Shown: positions 18,397-28,637, counted from the first letter of the stretch. The stretch is DNA of 48,805 nucleotides from Chitinophagaceae bacterium (GCA_025923075.1 JAICGN010000022.1:1-48805), one strand, 5' to 3'. Notes: generated by a model not told the origin, from the letters alone. Translations and numbers: made by a program.

Positions 18397-19509
18397 CTAT
18401 GGTGCCAAACCCCCGGTTTCCGGTGTGAAATATTTCTTTAGGGCACCGATACGATTAAAGAAATAGATAAGAAGCGCCATACAGCAAAAAAGAACCAGGA
18501 TCTGCCATTCGGGTTTCAGATCTTTCATCCAATAAACAAGTATAAGTATAAAACCATGGAATACACAAATAATCCTGGCGGCAAGGGTATGCGTAAAGCC
18601 TTTATTGGTTATCAGGTGATGTATATGTGTTTTATCGGCCGAAAAAGGAGAGCGGCCTTTCCAGATTCTTACACCAAATACCCGCAACGTATCAAATACC
18701 GGGATCATTACAATGCCTAGCGTAAAAACATAAATATTTGGAACAACTGGTACAGGAAGTACCGCGTTTACTTTCATTAATTGTACACATAGCACTGCTA
18801 TGATAAATCCTAATACCAACGAGCCAGTGTCGCCCATAAATATTCTGGCAGGATTAAAATTGAAATATAAAAATCCAAGCAAGGCGCCTGCTAAAGCAAA
18901 TGCGATCATTGCATAATTTAAGTCTTTGCTAATGGTAAGAAAGAGGGCAAGAGTTACCAGACTCATAAAACCAAGACCCCCTGCAAGTCCGTCAATCCCA
19001 TCGATAAGATTAAAAGCATTTGTGATGCCGACTATAGTAACGACAGTTATTATGTATTGCGCGACGATATGTAATTCATTAACTCCAAACAATCCGCCGA
19101 AACTTGTGATCCGAATCCCAGCGACTGCAAGTAATGAGGCAAGACCTGCTTCAATAACCAATTTGTAGCGGGCAGCCAGGTCTTTTAAATCATCCATTAT
19201 CCCAACTCCAAACAAGAGGATCATCGATAAAAAGAAAGTAATGATCGCAGGATGATTATTGAATTTGAACCAAAATACCAGCGATATCATCATTCCGGCG
19301 AAAATCGAAATGCCGCCAAACGTCGGAGTTGGTACAGAATGCTCTTTTCTTGCATTGGGTTTGTCGAAGAGCTTCAACCTTTTGACCATAAAAATCACCG
19401 GGGGAATAAATATCAATGTAAGGACAAATGCCATTACATAGGTAAGAATGCCAAACTTGAAATCAGTAAAATTGATACTGGCTTGCAGCAAGTGGAAATG
19501 GTCGTTCAT
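18397..19509 (-). CDS. Undecaprenyl-phosphate GlcNAc-1-phosphate transferase (WecA/TagO/MraY family)
   Basis: A polytopic membrane enzyme that transfers a sugar-1-phosphate (probably GlcNAc-1-P) from a UDP-sugar to undecaprenyl phosphate, the first step of many cell-surface polysaccharides. Around 10-11 membrane helices are visible. Family motifs are present: GIMDDLKDL (Mg and substrate aspartates), NAFNLIDGIDGLAGG, FMGDTGSLVLG and the HIHH motif near the C-terminus. I set the start at the ATG at 19509 (370 residues, MNDHFHLLQ); the frame stays open up to an ATG at 19575, but those 22 extra residues are not typical. It is divergent from recG. The specific sugar is not determined. Confidence 0.88.
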   Translation of the reverse strand: MNDHFHLLQASINFTDFKFGILTYVMAFVLTLIFIPPVIFMVKRLKLFDKPNARKEHSVPTPTFGGISIFAGMMISLVFWFKFNNHPAIITFFLSMILLFGVGIMDDLKDLAARYKLVIEAGLASLLAVAGIRITSFGGLFGVNELHIVAQYIITVVTIVGITNAFNLIDGIDGLAGGLGFMSLVTLALFLTISKDLNYAMIAFALAGALLGFLYFNFNPARIFMGDTGSLVLGFIIAVLCVQLMKVNAVLPVPVVPNIYVFTLGIVMIPVFDTLRVFGVRIWKGRSPFSADKTHIHHLITNKGFTHTLAARIICVFHGFILILVYWMKDLKPEWQILVLFCCMALLIYFFNRIGALKKYFTPETGGLAP

Positions 19510-19563
19510 TGGATTTGGTGTTTTCAGGATAAAGAATCGAGAAGTGAAAATAAAAAAAAATTT

Positions 19564-21765
19564 GTGCATTTTCATTTTTCAGGGCATCTTCTTTTAGCAT
19601 TTACGCGTATACTTGTCTTCAAAGGGAATAGTACATTTGTTCAAAACGAGGTTATACCAGCGAATTCTGACATATTAGGAAGCCCGATCGAATACTTGAA
19701 AGGAGTGGGGCCGCAACGTGCCGAATTGCTGAAAAAAGAGCTGAATATTTTCACATTTCATGACCTGCTCAATCATTTTCCGCACCGGCATATTGATAAA
19801 ACCAAAGTAAATTCTATTCGGGATATTGTCTCATCAACTGAATATATACAAGTTGCCGGCACTTTACACAATATGGATGTCGTCGGTGTAAAAGGAGGAA
19901 GAAGAATGGTAGCAACGCTGAGAGATAACACGGGCACAGTTGAGCTTGCCTGGTTTCAGGGTCTTAACTGGATCCAAAAAATTTTGCAACCGGGACAACA
20001 ATATCTTGTTTTTGGAAAAGTAAGTTTTTTCCAGGGTCAACCCCAAATTGTACATCCCGAAATGGAATTACTTACGCACGAAAAACCTGAAGGCAAATCT
20101 TTCCTTGAACCCATTTATCCAACCACGGAAAAGTTAAGATCCAAAGCACTCGGCGGAAGACAGATCGGAAAGCATACTGAAACACTGATGAAGCTTATCA
20201 GTGAAAAAGATGTTCCGGAAAACTTGCCGGATGAAATCTTAAAAAATTTAAACCTGATAAACAGGTTTAAGGCCTATTCACAAATTCATTTTCCAGCCAA
20301 CATGCCTGAATACGATGACGCAGTTAGGCGTTTAAAGTTTGAAGAACTTTTTATCGCTCAATTGAGAATGGCAAGATTAAGATCGCAGCGCCATCATTTT
20401 TCAAAAGGTGTTGTATTTGAAAAGGTCGGAAAATTATTCAATACTTTTTATACAAAGTATTTACCATTTGAATTAACAGGAGCCCAAAAAAGAGTAATTA
20501 AAGAAATAAGAAAGGACACTGCTACCGGAAAACAAATGAATCGTTTGTTGCAAGGCGATGTTGGGAGCGGAAAAACGATGGTGGCATTACTTATCATGCT
20601 GATCGCAGCAGATAATGGTTTTCAAAGTTGTTTGATGGCGCCAACTGAAGTGCTGGCACAACAGCATCATAATAATATTACTGCCTTATTAAAAGATATG
20701 CCTGTAGAACTCGGTCTTTTAACCGGATCAACAAAAGCTGCGGGCAGAAAATTGATCCAAAAGAAATTGGATGATGGTTCATTACAGATTCTGATTGGGA
20801 CACATGCAGTAATAGAAAAAGCTGTGCAGTTTAAAAATCTTGGGATTGGTATAGTAGATGAACAACACAAATTTGGCGTGGCCCAGCGGGCAATGCTTTG
20901 GGAAAAAAATGAAACCCCGCCACATATCCTTGTTATGACAGCCACTCCAATACCGCGTACTCTTGCAATGACAGCTTATGGTGATCTTGATTACAGCGTT
21001 ATTGATGAAATGCCTCCCGGCAGGCAGCCAATTACTACGGTTCATCGTGATGAACGGGATCGGCCAAAAGTAATGGAGTTTCTAAAAAGTGAGATAGCGA
21101 GAGGCCGGCAGGTATATATTATTTTTCCACTGATAGAAGAGAGTGATAAAATGGATTACGAAAATCTGATGAAAGGGTATGAAAATGTGAAAGCCTGGTT
21201 TCCCGAGCCAACGTATTGGATAAGCATGGTACATGGCCGACAAAAAACAGTTCAAAAGAACACTAATATGCAGCGATTTGTTACAGGTGACACGCATATT
21301 TTGGTTTCAACTACCGTTATAGAAGTAGGAGTGGATGTTCCAAATGCCAGTGTAATGGTTATTGAAAGTGCTGAAAAATTCGGATTATCTCAACTGCATC
21401 AACTTCGGGGACGAGTGGGACGTGGGGCTGATAAAAGTTATTGTATTTTATTAACGGGTCAGGGAATAGGCAACGATGCAAGGGAACGAATGAAAATAAT
21501 GACATCAACAAATGACGGATTTATTATAGCTGAAAGAGATCTGGATATGCGGGGACCCGGCGATATAGAAGGAACAAGGCAGAGTGGTGTATTAAACTTT
21601 AGGCTGGCAAGTATAGTCCAAGACAAATCTTTATTGGAAGTAGCCCGACGATTTGCAGATGACATTATGGAAGCTGATCCCAAATTAAGTTCGGCAGAAA
21701 ATTTGCGAATCAGGAGGTACTTTGAAACAAATCTGGGTAAAACAGCGTGGAGCCGCATATCTTAA
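19564..21765 (+). CDS. recG: ATP-dependent DNA helicase RecG
   Basis: RecG remodels stalled replication forks and branch-migrates Holliday junctions. The N-terminal wedge (SPIEYLKGVGPQRAELLKKE) and OB fold are followed by the helicase core: Walker A GDVGSGKT, DEQH box (VDEQHKFGV), motif III TATPIPRT, and motif VI QLRGRVGRG. The frame is open back to 19252, but that part overlaps the transferase gene antisense and is not RecG-like. No ATG lies between 19501 and the conserved region, so I chose the GTG at 19564 (733 residues); the ATG at 19498 is the alternative. The long version is almost certainly wrong. Confidence 0.92.
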   Translation: MHFHFSGHLLLAFTRILVFKGNSTFVQNEVIPANSDILGSPIEYLKGVGPQRAELLKKELNIFTFHDLLNHFPHRHIDKTKVNSIRDIVSSTEYIQVAGTLHNMDVVGVKGGRRMVATLRDNTGTVELAWFQGLNWIQKILQPGQQYLVFGKVSFFQGQPQIVHPEMELLTHEKPEGKSFLEPIYPTTEKLRSKALGGRQIGKHTETLMKLISEKDVPENLPDEILKNLNLINRFKAYSQIHFPANMPEYDDAVRRLKFEELFIAQLRMARLRSQRHHFSKGVVFEKVGKLFNTFYTKYLPFELTGAQKRVIKEIRKDTATGKQMNRLLQGDVGSGKTMVALLIMLIAADNGFQSCLMAPTEVLAQQHHNNITALLKDMPVELGLLTGSTKAAGRKLIQKKLDDGSLQILIGTHAVIEKAVQFKNLGIGIVDEQHKFGVAQRAMLWEKNETPPHILVMTATPIPRTLAMTAYGDLDYSVIDEMPPGRQPITTVHRDERDRPKVMEFLKSEIARGRQVYIIFPLIEESDKMDYENLMKGYENVKAWFPEPTYWISMVHGRQKTVQKNTNMQRFVTGDTHILVSTTVIEVGVDVPNASVMVIESAEKFGLSQLHQLRGRVGRGADKSYCILLTGQGIGNDARERMKIMTSTNDGFIIAERDLDMRGPGDIEGTRQSGVLNFRLASIVQDKSLLEVARRFADDIMEADPKLSSAENLRIRRYFETNLGKTAWSRIS

Positions 21766-21819
21766 CACAAGTTTTGAAATTTTTCCATTGTTTTTGGTAA
21801 ATTGAATAAAATATAACAA

Positions 21820-24800
21820 TTGATCCGTTATCACTACATAGCTCTGATCTTACTTTTCCTCTCAACTGAGCTCAAAGCCCAAATTGGTAATCTTGAATTT
21901 ATTGAAAACAAAGGTCAGTGGGACAATCATGTCAAGTTTAGAAGTGAGGTGCCTGCGGGTAGCTTTTTTGTCCGCTCCGGAGGCTTTACAGTTCTTCAGC
22001 ATAATGAGCAGGAATTAAAACAACTCATGGAAATTGCGAAGGGCCATAGTCCCGCGGGAAATGCCAATCAAAGACGATCGCCTTTTACTCTTCACTCACA
22101 CGCCTATGCGGTTGATTTTGTAGGTTCATCGGCTAAAGTGGAGATGGTGCCCGATAAAGCCTTGTCGTATTACAATAATTATTTCATAGGCGATGATCCT
22201 ACCAAATGGGCTGCAAATTGTAAGATTTACCAGGGCGTTACCGCAAAAAATATTTATCCCGGAGTTGATGTCCGCTATTATACTAATAATAGCAGCATGA
22301 AGTATGACATAATAGTAAACCCGGGTGCCGATATCAGTAAAATCGTATTGCGATATGCAGGAGCTGATAAACTTGAAATAAAAGATAAGCAGCTTGTTAT
22401 TAAAACATCTGTGGGTGAAGTAAGAGAGCTAAGTCCTTATACATATCAATATGAAAACAATCAACGGAAGACAATTTCTGCCAAATATTTCTTGACTGGA
22501 AATGAGGTAAGATTTGATGTTAAAAGCTATAACCATAATGAAGTATTGATTATCGATCCCACATTAATTTTTTCTTCCTTTTCTGGGAGTGGTGGAGATA
22601 ATTGGGGTTTTACTGCAACCTACGGTGCTGACGGAAGCTTCTTCGGCGGCGGAATTAATTTTGGACCCGGTTTTCCAGTTACGACGGGTGCATTTCAAAC
22701 AACGTGGGCTGGCGGCACAGGCAATGCGGCAATTGATATGGGTATAGTTAAATTATCGCCCGACGGTTCTACCAGGATTTACGCAACATATATAGGCGGT
22801 TCAGGTAATGAGCAACCACATAGTATAGCCGCCGATGCGGCTGGCAACCTTATAATAGCGGGTCGTACAAATTCTCCTCTTACGGGTGCCGGGGCATTTC
22901 CACTTCTAAATGGTGCTTCTGATATAATTGGTCAATGTGAGGCACATGATATAGTTGTTGTGAAATTAAATGCCGGCGGTTCGGCACTGCTTGGATCAAA
23001 AAGAATTGGGGGTAAGGGTGAAGATGGGGTTAATATTTCTGCCACAAGAGGGTTTAGTTCCTTGCAACAGAATTATGGAGATGATGGCAGAAGTGAAGTG
23101 ATACTTGATGGTTCAGGCAATATTTATGTGGCCTCCTGTACAAGGTCAGATAATTTTCCAGCAACTTTAGGTTGCTTTCAAGGAAGCTACGGCGGCGGCG
23201 GCCAAGACGCAGTAGTCTTAAAATTTGGCTCTTCGGTTTCTTTATCTTTTGCCAGTTATCTTGGAGGTAGTGGCGAGGATGCGGGGTACGTACTTGCTTT
23301 GGCACCAAATGGAGATATCTATGTAGCCGGGGGCACTGCAAGTGGAGATTTACCGGGCACTGGTTCAGGCCCTGTAATTCATTCGGCAAACCAGGGAGGA
23401 ATTGATGGATTTGTTTCTATAGTTTCAAATTCCGGAAGTTCGCTTATCCGCTCCACTTATCTTGGTACTCCAAGCACCGACCAGGTTTACGGTATTGAAT
23501 TTGACCTATTGGGTTTCCCATATGTTTGCGGACAAACAAGAGGAAGCTGGCGGATTACGCCAAATGTTGGTTACAGTGCTCCGGGCGCACCACAATTTAT
23601 TGCAAAGCTTCAACCAGATCTTTCAGGCTATGTTTATTCGACGGCATTTGGTAAGCCGGCCGGAATACCAAGTATCTCAATAACCGCGTTTCTCGTTGAC
23701 AACTGTGAAAATGTTTATGTTTCCGGATGGGGCGGGCTTATTGAGCAAAGTTTTCAGTCATCATTAACTACCGGCTTGCCTATAACCCCTGACGCAATTC
23801 AAAGCACCACGGACGGGAATGACTTTTACTTTTTTGTTTTAAAGAAAAATGCGACAGAGCAATTGTTTGGAAGCTTTTTTGGTCAGGCAGGTGGACTTGC
23901 CGACCATGTAGATGGCGGCACCAGTCGTTTTGATAAACAAGGGGTAATATACCAGGCTATCTGCGCAAATTGTGGTAAAACCGCTCCCTTCCCAATATCA
24001 CCTGGAGTAGCAGGACCAGTGAATGCATCCACAACCGGAGCTTTGTGCAACCTCGCAATGGTCAAAATTTCCTTTGACTTTGCAGGTGTTGATGCCGGTC
24101 TTCAATCGATTATTGACGGCGTACCGAGAGATACCGCAGGTTGTGCGCCTCTCACTGTTGACTTCAGGGATACTATCGCTAATGGCGTAACCTATTATTG
24201 GTATTTTGGCGATGGATCCCTACCCAACCCGGTTATCACCACTTCACCGAATACGAGTCACACATTTAATTTACCCGGTTTATACCAGGTAATGTTAATT
24301 GCTGAGGATTCGACTACCTGTAATATTCGTGATACAGCCTATCTGAATATTAAGGTTGGCGTTCTGCCAGCAGCTCTCGATTTTAACCCGGTAAAACTCG
24401 CGCCATGTGATTCTTTAAAGTACCGGTTTGATAATTTATCGGTTGCCCCGCCTGTAAGGCCATTTACTAACACGTCATTTATGTGGGATTTTGGCGATAA
24501 TTCACCTACGGTGATTGCCGGCAATGGTCCAGTTTTCCATTCTTATTCGGCACCCGGAACCTATACAGTTGTATTGACTTTGCTTGATACAGCGTATTGC
24601 AATGCCCCCGACACCCTGGCAAAAGTTATAAGGATTGCGCCATTAGTAGTTGCTCAATTTGAGACACCTCCTACCGGTTGTGTGCCATATACAGCACAAT
24701 TCACGAATACTTCAATTGCAGGCCAAACATTTACCTGGGATTTCGGAGATAATACCACGAGCAATGAAATAGATCCTGTTCATACGTATAATGCGCCAGG

Positions 24801-25413
24801 CCCATATACAATAACTTTAATCGCAAACGATCCTAATACTTGTAATCTTGCGGATACAACAACATTTACAATAAATGTTTTCGACAACCCCGTATCCAAT
24901 TTTAGTTTTGCTCCTGAACCCCCTATTGAAAATACGCCAACATCTTTTAATAATCTTGCTTCGCCTGATGCTGTAAATTTCAAATGGCTGTTTGGAGACG
25001 GAGACAGTTTACTGACGACTTCGAGATCGCAGATCAAACATCAGTACAATGCAACCGGCACTTACAATGCTTGTCTTATTGCAATAAACGCTGCGGGATG
25101 TGCTGATACGCTCTGCCAGGATGTAAGTGCTGTTATCGCTGCATTGGTAGACGTACCAAATGCCTTTACACCGCAAAGCGGCGATATCAATAGTAAAATT
25201 TTTGCAAGAGGCTTTGGGATTACCAAGGTTAGATTCATAATTTGGAACCGCTGGGGTCAAAAAGTCTTTGAAACTAATGATAAGAATATTGGTTGGGACG
25301 GCAAGTATAAAGGCGTAATTCAGCCAATGGATGTATATGCGTACACTCTCGATGTTGAGTTTTTTGACGGATCCAAAACAACTAAAAAAGGTGATATAAC
25401 GTTAATTAGATAA
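21820..25413 (+). CDS. Secreted SBBP/PKD-repeat protein with T9SS type B C-terminal domain
   Basis: A 1197-residue exported protein that begins at a TTG codon. Signal peptide: IRYHYIALILLFLSTELKAQ. An N-terminal DUF7948-type module (IENKGQWDNHVKF, about 25-250) precedes beta-propeller SBBP-like repeats (YIGGSGNEQPHSIA, YLGGSGEDAGYVLA; about 260-700). About four PKD domains follow (YYWYFGDGS, FMWDFGDNS, FTWDFGDNT, KWLFGDGD). The last 85 residues are the gliding-motility-associated domain (VPNAFTPQSGD, WNRWGQKVF, ending GDITLIR) used as the type B export and attachment signal by T9SS. A PorP/SprF-like gene follows after 20 bases. It is probably a surface-anchored adhesin or structural protein. 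Confidence 0.9.
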   Translation: MIRYHYIALILLFLSTELKAQIGNLEFIENKGQWDNHVKFRSEVPAGSFFVRSGGFTVLQHNEQELKQLMEIAKGHSPAGNANQRRSPFTLHSHAYAVDFVGSSAKVEMVPDKALSYYNNYFIGDDPTKWAANCKIYQGVTAKNIYPGVDVRYYTNNSSMKYDIIVNPGADISKIVLRYAGADKLEIKDKQLVIKTSVGEVRELSPYTYQYENNQRKTISAKYFLTGNEVRFDVKSYNHNEVLIIDPTLIFSSFSGSGGDNWGFTATYGADGSFFGGGINFGPGFPVTTGAFQTTWAGGTGNAAIDMGIVKLSPDGSTRIYATYIGGSGNEQPHSIAADAAGNLIIAGRTNSPLTGAGAFPLLNGASDIIGQCEAHDIVVVKLNAGGSALLGSKRIGGKGEDGVNISATRGFSSLQQNYGDDGRSEVILDGSGNIYVASCTRSDNFPATLGCFQGSYGGGGQDAVVLKFGSSVSLSFASYLGGSGEDAGYVLALAPNGDIYVAGGTASGDLPGTGSGPVIHSANQGGIDGFVSIVSNSGSSLIRSTYLGTPSTDQVYGIEFDLLGFPYVCGQTRGSWRITPNVGYSAPGAPQFIAKLQPDLSGYVYSTAFGKPAGIPSISITAFLVDNCENVYVSGWGGLIEQSFQSSLTTGLPITPDAIQSTTDGNDFYFFVLKKNATEQLFGSFFGQAGGLADHVDGGTSRFDKQGVIYQAICANCGKTAPFPISPGVAGPVNASTTGALCNLAMVKISFDFAGVDAGLQSIIDGVPRDTAGCAPLTVDFRDTIANGVTYYWYFGDGSLPNPVITTSPNTSHTFNLPGLYQVMLIAEDSTTCNIRDTAYLNIKVGVLPAALDFNPVKLAPCDSLKYRFDNLSVAPPVRPFTNTSFMWDFGDNSPTVIAGNGPVFHSYSAPGTYTVVLTLLDTAYCNAPDTLAKVIRIAPLVVAQFETPPTGCVPYTAQFTNTSIAGQTFTWDFGDNTTSNEIDPVHTYNAPGPYTITLIANDPNTCNLADTTTFTINVFDNPVSNFSFAPEPPIENTPTSFNNLASPDAVNFKWLFGDGDSLLTTSRSQIKHQYNATGTYNACLIAINAAGCADTLCQDVSAVIAALVDVPNAFTPQSGDINSKIFARGFGITKVRFIIWNRWGQKVFETNDKNIGWDGKYKGVIQPMDVYAYTLDVEFFDGSKTTKKGDITLIR

Positions 25414-25433
25414 GTAATATGTCAATGTGAAAC

Positions 25434-26477
25434 ATGAAGAGAAGAATCATCATATCAATTGTAGTCTGGAATTTATTGTTTGTGATTTCTACGAACGGCC
25501 AGGATCTGCATTTTTCGCAATTCATGAATTCGCCGCTTACTACCAATCCTGCGAATACAGGTTTTATACCCGGTGGTGATTATCGTGTTGGAGTAAATTA
25601 TAGAAATCAATGGTCAAGCATCATGGCTATTCCTTATAAAACCATGAGTGCATTTGGTGATGCGCAAGTAATGCGTAACCGTTTTGAAACTGGATGGATC
25701 GGCGCAGGAGGTGTTATTCTTCGTGATGTTGCGGGTAGTGGTAATCTTACATCGACGAAGATTTATGGTTCACTAGCATATCACCAGTTAATAAATGCAG
25801 GAAGTTTGGTAAGCGCCGGTTTTAATGTTGGCTGGGCAAATAAACAGATCAATGTAACAAATCTGAAATTTCCTGACCAATATGATGGAAAGTTTTTTGA
25901 TAATAAACTGCCGACTTCAGTAATCCTCGCAAATAACAATATAAGTTATCTCGATATTCAACTGGGTTTGAATTATGCATATTTTCCCAACGAAAAAATT
26001 TATCTTAATGCGGGTTATTCTGCACACCATGTAAACCGACCAAGAGAGTCTTTCTTTAATCAAACGGCCGGCGTTGATAACCGGGTTGCCATAAGACATA
26101 TTGGTTTTATAAATGGAAGCTTTCTCGTGAACAATCAATGGCTGGTGAATCCTAATATTTATTTTACTACGCAGGCAAAATCAATCGAATTGGTCGCTGG
26201 TATGAATGCACATTATGATCTTTCAGGAGACGGCGCCTATCAATTGATCGGCGGATTGTATTATCGTTATAAAGATGCTCTTATTCCAATGGTTGGGTTG
26301 CAGTGGAATGACATTAAAGCCACATTTACTTATGATGTTACTATTTCAACGTTGAAGAATTATAATAATGGCCGCGGCGCCTTCGAATTCTCCCTGATCA
26401 AGGAAGGTCTTTTTGATTCCTACATGGGAAATAAGCGGCAAAGCATGTGTCCTGATCTGAGAAATAAAGCCTACTAA
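25434..26477 (+). CDS. PorP/SprF family type IX secretion membrane protein
   Basis: A 347-residue outer-membrane barrel-type protein with a signal peptide (KRRIIISIVVWNLLFVIS). The family hallmark QDLHFSQFMNSPLTTNPAN comes straight after it, and VGVNYRNQWSSI follows. In SprB/SprF pairs, the SprF-like partner helps export or anchor the type B adhesin coded beside it; here the adhesin lies 20 bases upstream, as in that arrangement. It is paralogous to the protein at 39802-40806. I infer a dedicated pairing with the upstream protein from gene order only. Confidence 0.92.
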   Translation: MKRRIIISIVVWNLLFVISTNGQDLHFSQFMNSPLTTNPANTGFIPGGDYRVGVNYRNQWSSIMAIPYKTMSAFGDAQVMRNRFETGWIGAGGVILRDVAGSGNLTSTKIYGSLAYHQLINAGSLVSAGFNVGWANKQINVTNLKFPDQYDGKFFDNKLPTSVILANNNISYLDIQLGLNYAYFPNEKIYLNAGYSAHHVNRPRESFFNQTAGVDNRVAIRHIGFINGSFLVNNQWLVNPNIYFTTQAKSIELVAGMNAHYDLSGDGAYQLIGGLYYRYKDALIPMVGLQWNDIKATFTYDVTISTLKNYNNGRGAFEFSLIKEGLFDSYMGNKRQSMCPDLRNKAY

Positions 26478-26533
26478 TCAGTTTATCATATTAATGATTT
26501 ATGCGACTTTTGCTCCGCACATAAAGCAGCGCT

Positions 26534-27943
26534 ATGCAGACAAATCTCAGATCGACGCTTACCGAAGAAATTATTGATGAGTTTAAAATTATTGTTGGAG
26601 AGAATTATGTCCTATTTGACGATGAGACGCTTGATCACTATGCACATGATGAAACGGAGAATCTTTACTATTTGCCTGATGTCGTTATTAAGCCCCGCAA
26701 CGCTGACCAAATCAGCGCCGTAATGAAAATATGCAACTCGAAAAAAATCCCAGTCACACCAAGAGGTGCAGGCACAGGGTTAAGTGGCGGTGCATTGCCA
26801 CATCTTGGCGGAGTTGTATTATGTACTGAAAGAATGAATTCAATTGTTGAAATTGATGAACGCAATTTACAGGTAACAACTGAGCCCGGCGTTATTACCG
26901 AAGTTTTGCAAATGACTGTAAAAGAAAAGGGATTGTTTTACCCTCCGGATCCCGCGAGTCGTGGTTCTTGTTTTATCGGTGGAAATATTTCTGAGAACAG
27001 CGGTGGCCCAAAAGCGGTTAAGTACGGAGTTGTAAAAGATTATGTATTGAATCTTGAAGTGGTGTTACCCACGGGTGAAATCATTTGGACCGGAGCTAAT
27101 GTGTTGAAAAATTCAACTGGCTATAATCTTACCCAGTTAATGGTGGGCAGCGAAGGAACATTGGGGATTGTAACAAAAATCGTTTTGCGATTGATCCCCC
27201 ATCCAAAGTACGATCTGTTGATGCTTGTTCCGTTCAAAAAATTAGAGCAGGCTGGGGAAGCTGTCAGTGCAATATTCAGAGCTGGTTTTGTGCCAAGTGC
27301 AATGGAACTTGTTGAAATTGATGCATTGAAAATTGTTAGCAAGTTTGTTGACAGCAGCGCCGTTCGAATAAGTGATGACATCGAAGCTCACCTGATCATT
27401 GAAGTGGATGGAAACAACATGGATCTATTAATGAGTGAAATGGAAGCAATAGGTGAGTTGCTGACCAATTATGAGATTGGTGAGATTTATTTTGCAGATG
27501 ATGCTCAGCAAAAGACTGAATTGTGGAAGTTAAGAAGACGGGTGGCGGAAGCTGTAAAGCTTGCCGGCTATACTATTGAGGAAGATACGGTGGTTCCGAG
27601 AGCTGAGTTACCTGCCCTGATTCGTGGCGTAAAAGAGATTGGAGCGAAATATAATTTTAATGCAGTGTGTTATGGGCATGCCGGCGATGGGAACCTTCAT
27701 ATACGCATTCATAAAGACGGAACGCCAAATAGCTATGGCGATGCAGAGATGACACAAAGTCTTCGGGCTTTATTTGAATTGGTAAAAAACCTGGGCGGGA
27801 CAATCAGCGGCGAACATGGAATTGGTCTTATCCAGAAAGGGTTTATGAATATTATGTTTGAAAACAAGCAACTTGACCTGATGCGGCAAATAAAAAAGGC
27901 ATTTGATCCTAATAATATTTTAAATGCCGATAAAATATTTTAA
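26534..27943 (+). CDS. FAD-binding oxidase, GlcD type (glycolate/D-lactate dehydrogenase)
   Basis: A 469-residue flavoprotein of the VAO/GlcD family. The FAD_binding_4 domain (about 45-220) includes TPRGAGTGLSGGALP, a typical pyrophosphate-binding loop, and GGNISENSGGPKAVKYG. The FAD-oxidase C domain follows, with the CYGHAGDGNLHIRIH and SGEHGIGLIQKG signatures near the C-terminus. It should oxidise a 2-hydroxy acid such as glycolate or D-lactate to the 2-oxo acid. GlcE and GlcF partners are not adjacent, so a single-subunit lactate or hydroxyglutarate-type enzyme is also possible. No signal peptide is seen. Confidence 0.9.
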   Translation: MQTNLRSTLTEEIIDEFKIIVGENYVLFDDETLDHYAHDETENLYYLPDVVIKPRNADQISAVMKICNSKKIPVTPRGAGTGLSGGALPHLGGVVLCTERMNSIVEIDERNLQVTTEPGVITEVLQMTVKEKGLFYPPDPASRGSCFIGGNISENSGGPKAVKYGVVKDYVLNLEVVLPTGEIIWTGANVLKNSTGYNLTQLMVGSEGTLGIVTKIVLRLIPHPKYDLLMLVPFKKLEQAGEAVSAIFRAGFVPSAMELVEIDALKIVSKFVDSSAVRISDDIEAHLIIEVDGNNMDLLMSEMEAIGELLTNYEIGEIYFADDAQQKTELWKLRRRVAEAVKLAGYTIEEDTVVPRAELPALIRGVKEIGAKYNFNAVCYGHAGDGNLHIRIHKDGTPNSYGDAEMTQSLRALFELVKNLGGTISGEHGIGLIQKGFMNIMFENKQLDLMRQIKKAFDPNNILNADKIF

Positions 27944-28007
27944 CGATTTACTTTTAAACGCCACCAAACAAATGGAGTTAAATTAGCAGATAATTAAAAC
28001 CCGAAAT

Positions 28008-28634
28008 ATGAAATCTAGATTAATAGCCTTACTGTTTATTGCGTCGGCAGTTTCATCCTTTACACAGGCTCAGGAAGGCGATGAAGAAGAAAGAAAGAAG
28101 GGGTTTAAAAAGGAAAACCTTTTTACAGGCGGCAGCATCTCGCTTGCATTTTATTCCAATACTTTTCTTATCGGTGGTAGCCCGGTGTTTGGTTATAGTA
28201 TTACCAATTGGGCCGACCTTGGAATTGTTGTGAATTATAACTACACGTCATACAGAGATTACCAGGTATTTGATGACAGGCTTAAACAGCAAAACATTGG
28301 AGGCGGCGGTTTTGTCAAGTTATATCCCATCCGGTTTTTATTCGCACAGGCTCAATACGAGTATAATTTTTTACACTTAAAATATATTCCTCCAAATGGT
28401 GGACTTGAAATAAAAGACAAGCTGGAAGCGGCAAGTTTTCTTATTGGCGGCGGTTACACAACTGGGCGCATGGGCAGAGGTGGAGCTCCCCATTTTTATC
28501 TTGCAATATTGTTTGATATGCTGAATAATCCCGGTTCTCCTTATACGGATGCTTATGGAAGAACGATTCCTATTATAAGGGGAGGTGTCCAAATTCCGTT
28601 ATTCCAGGGTGGGGGAAGAAATCAGGAAAATTAG
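28008..28634 (+). CDS. Exported outer-membrane beta-barrel-like protein of unknown function
   Basis: A 208-residue protein with a clear signal peptide (MKSRLIALLFIASAVSSFTQ, cut after AQ). The mature part begins with a charged EEERKKGFKKEN stretch and continues with alternating aromatic and glycine-rich strands (GGSISLAFYSNTFLIGGSPV, AQAQYEYNFLHLKY, GGVQIPLF), as expected of a small eight-strand outer-membrane barrel. I do not recognise a specific family. It converges on the LOG-family gene with a 3-base gap. It may be co-transcribed with the oxidase upstream (64-base gap). Confidence 0.75.
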   Translation: MKSRLIALLFIASAVSSFTQAQEGDEEERKKGFKKENLFTGGSISLAFYSNTFLIGGSPVFGYSITNWADLGIVVNYNYTSYRDYQVFDDRLKQQNIGGGGFVKLYPIRFLFAQAQYEYNFLHLKYIPPNGGLEIKDKLEAASFLIGGGYTTGRMGRGGAPHFYLAILFDMLNNPGSPYTDAYGRTIPIIRGGVQIPLFQGGGRNQEN

Positions 28635-28637
28635 TTT

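Noticed and set aside
19252-19563. N-terminal extension of RecG by about 100 residues
   Set aside because: It is antisense to the transferase coding region, does not resemble RecG, and would put the protein far above family length.
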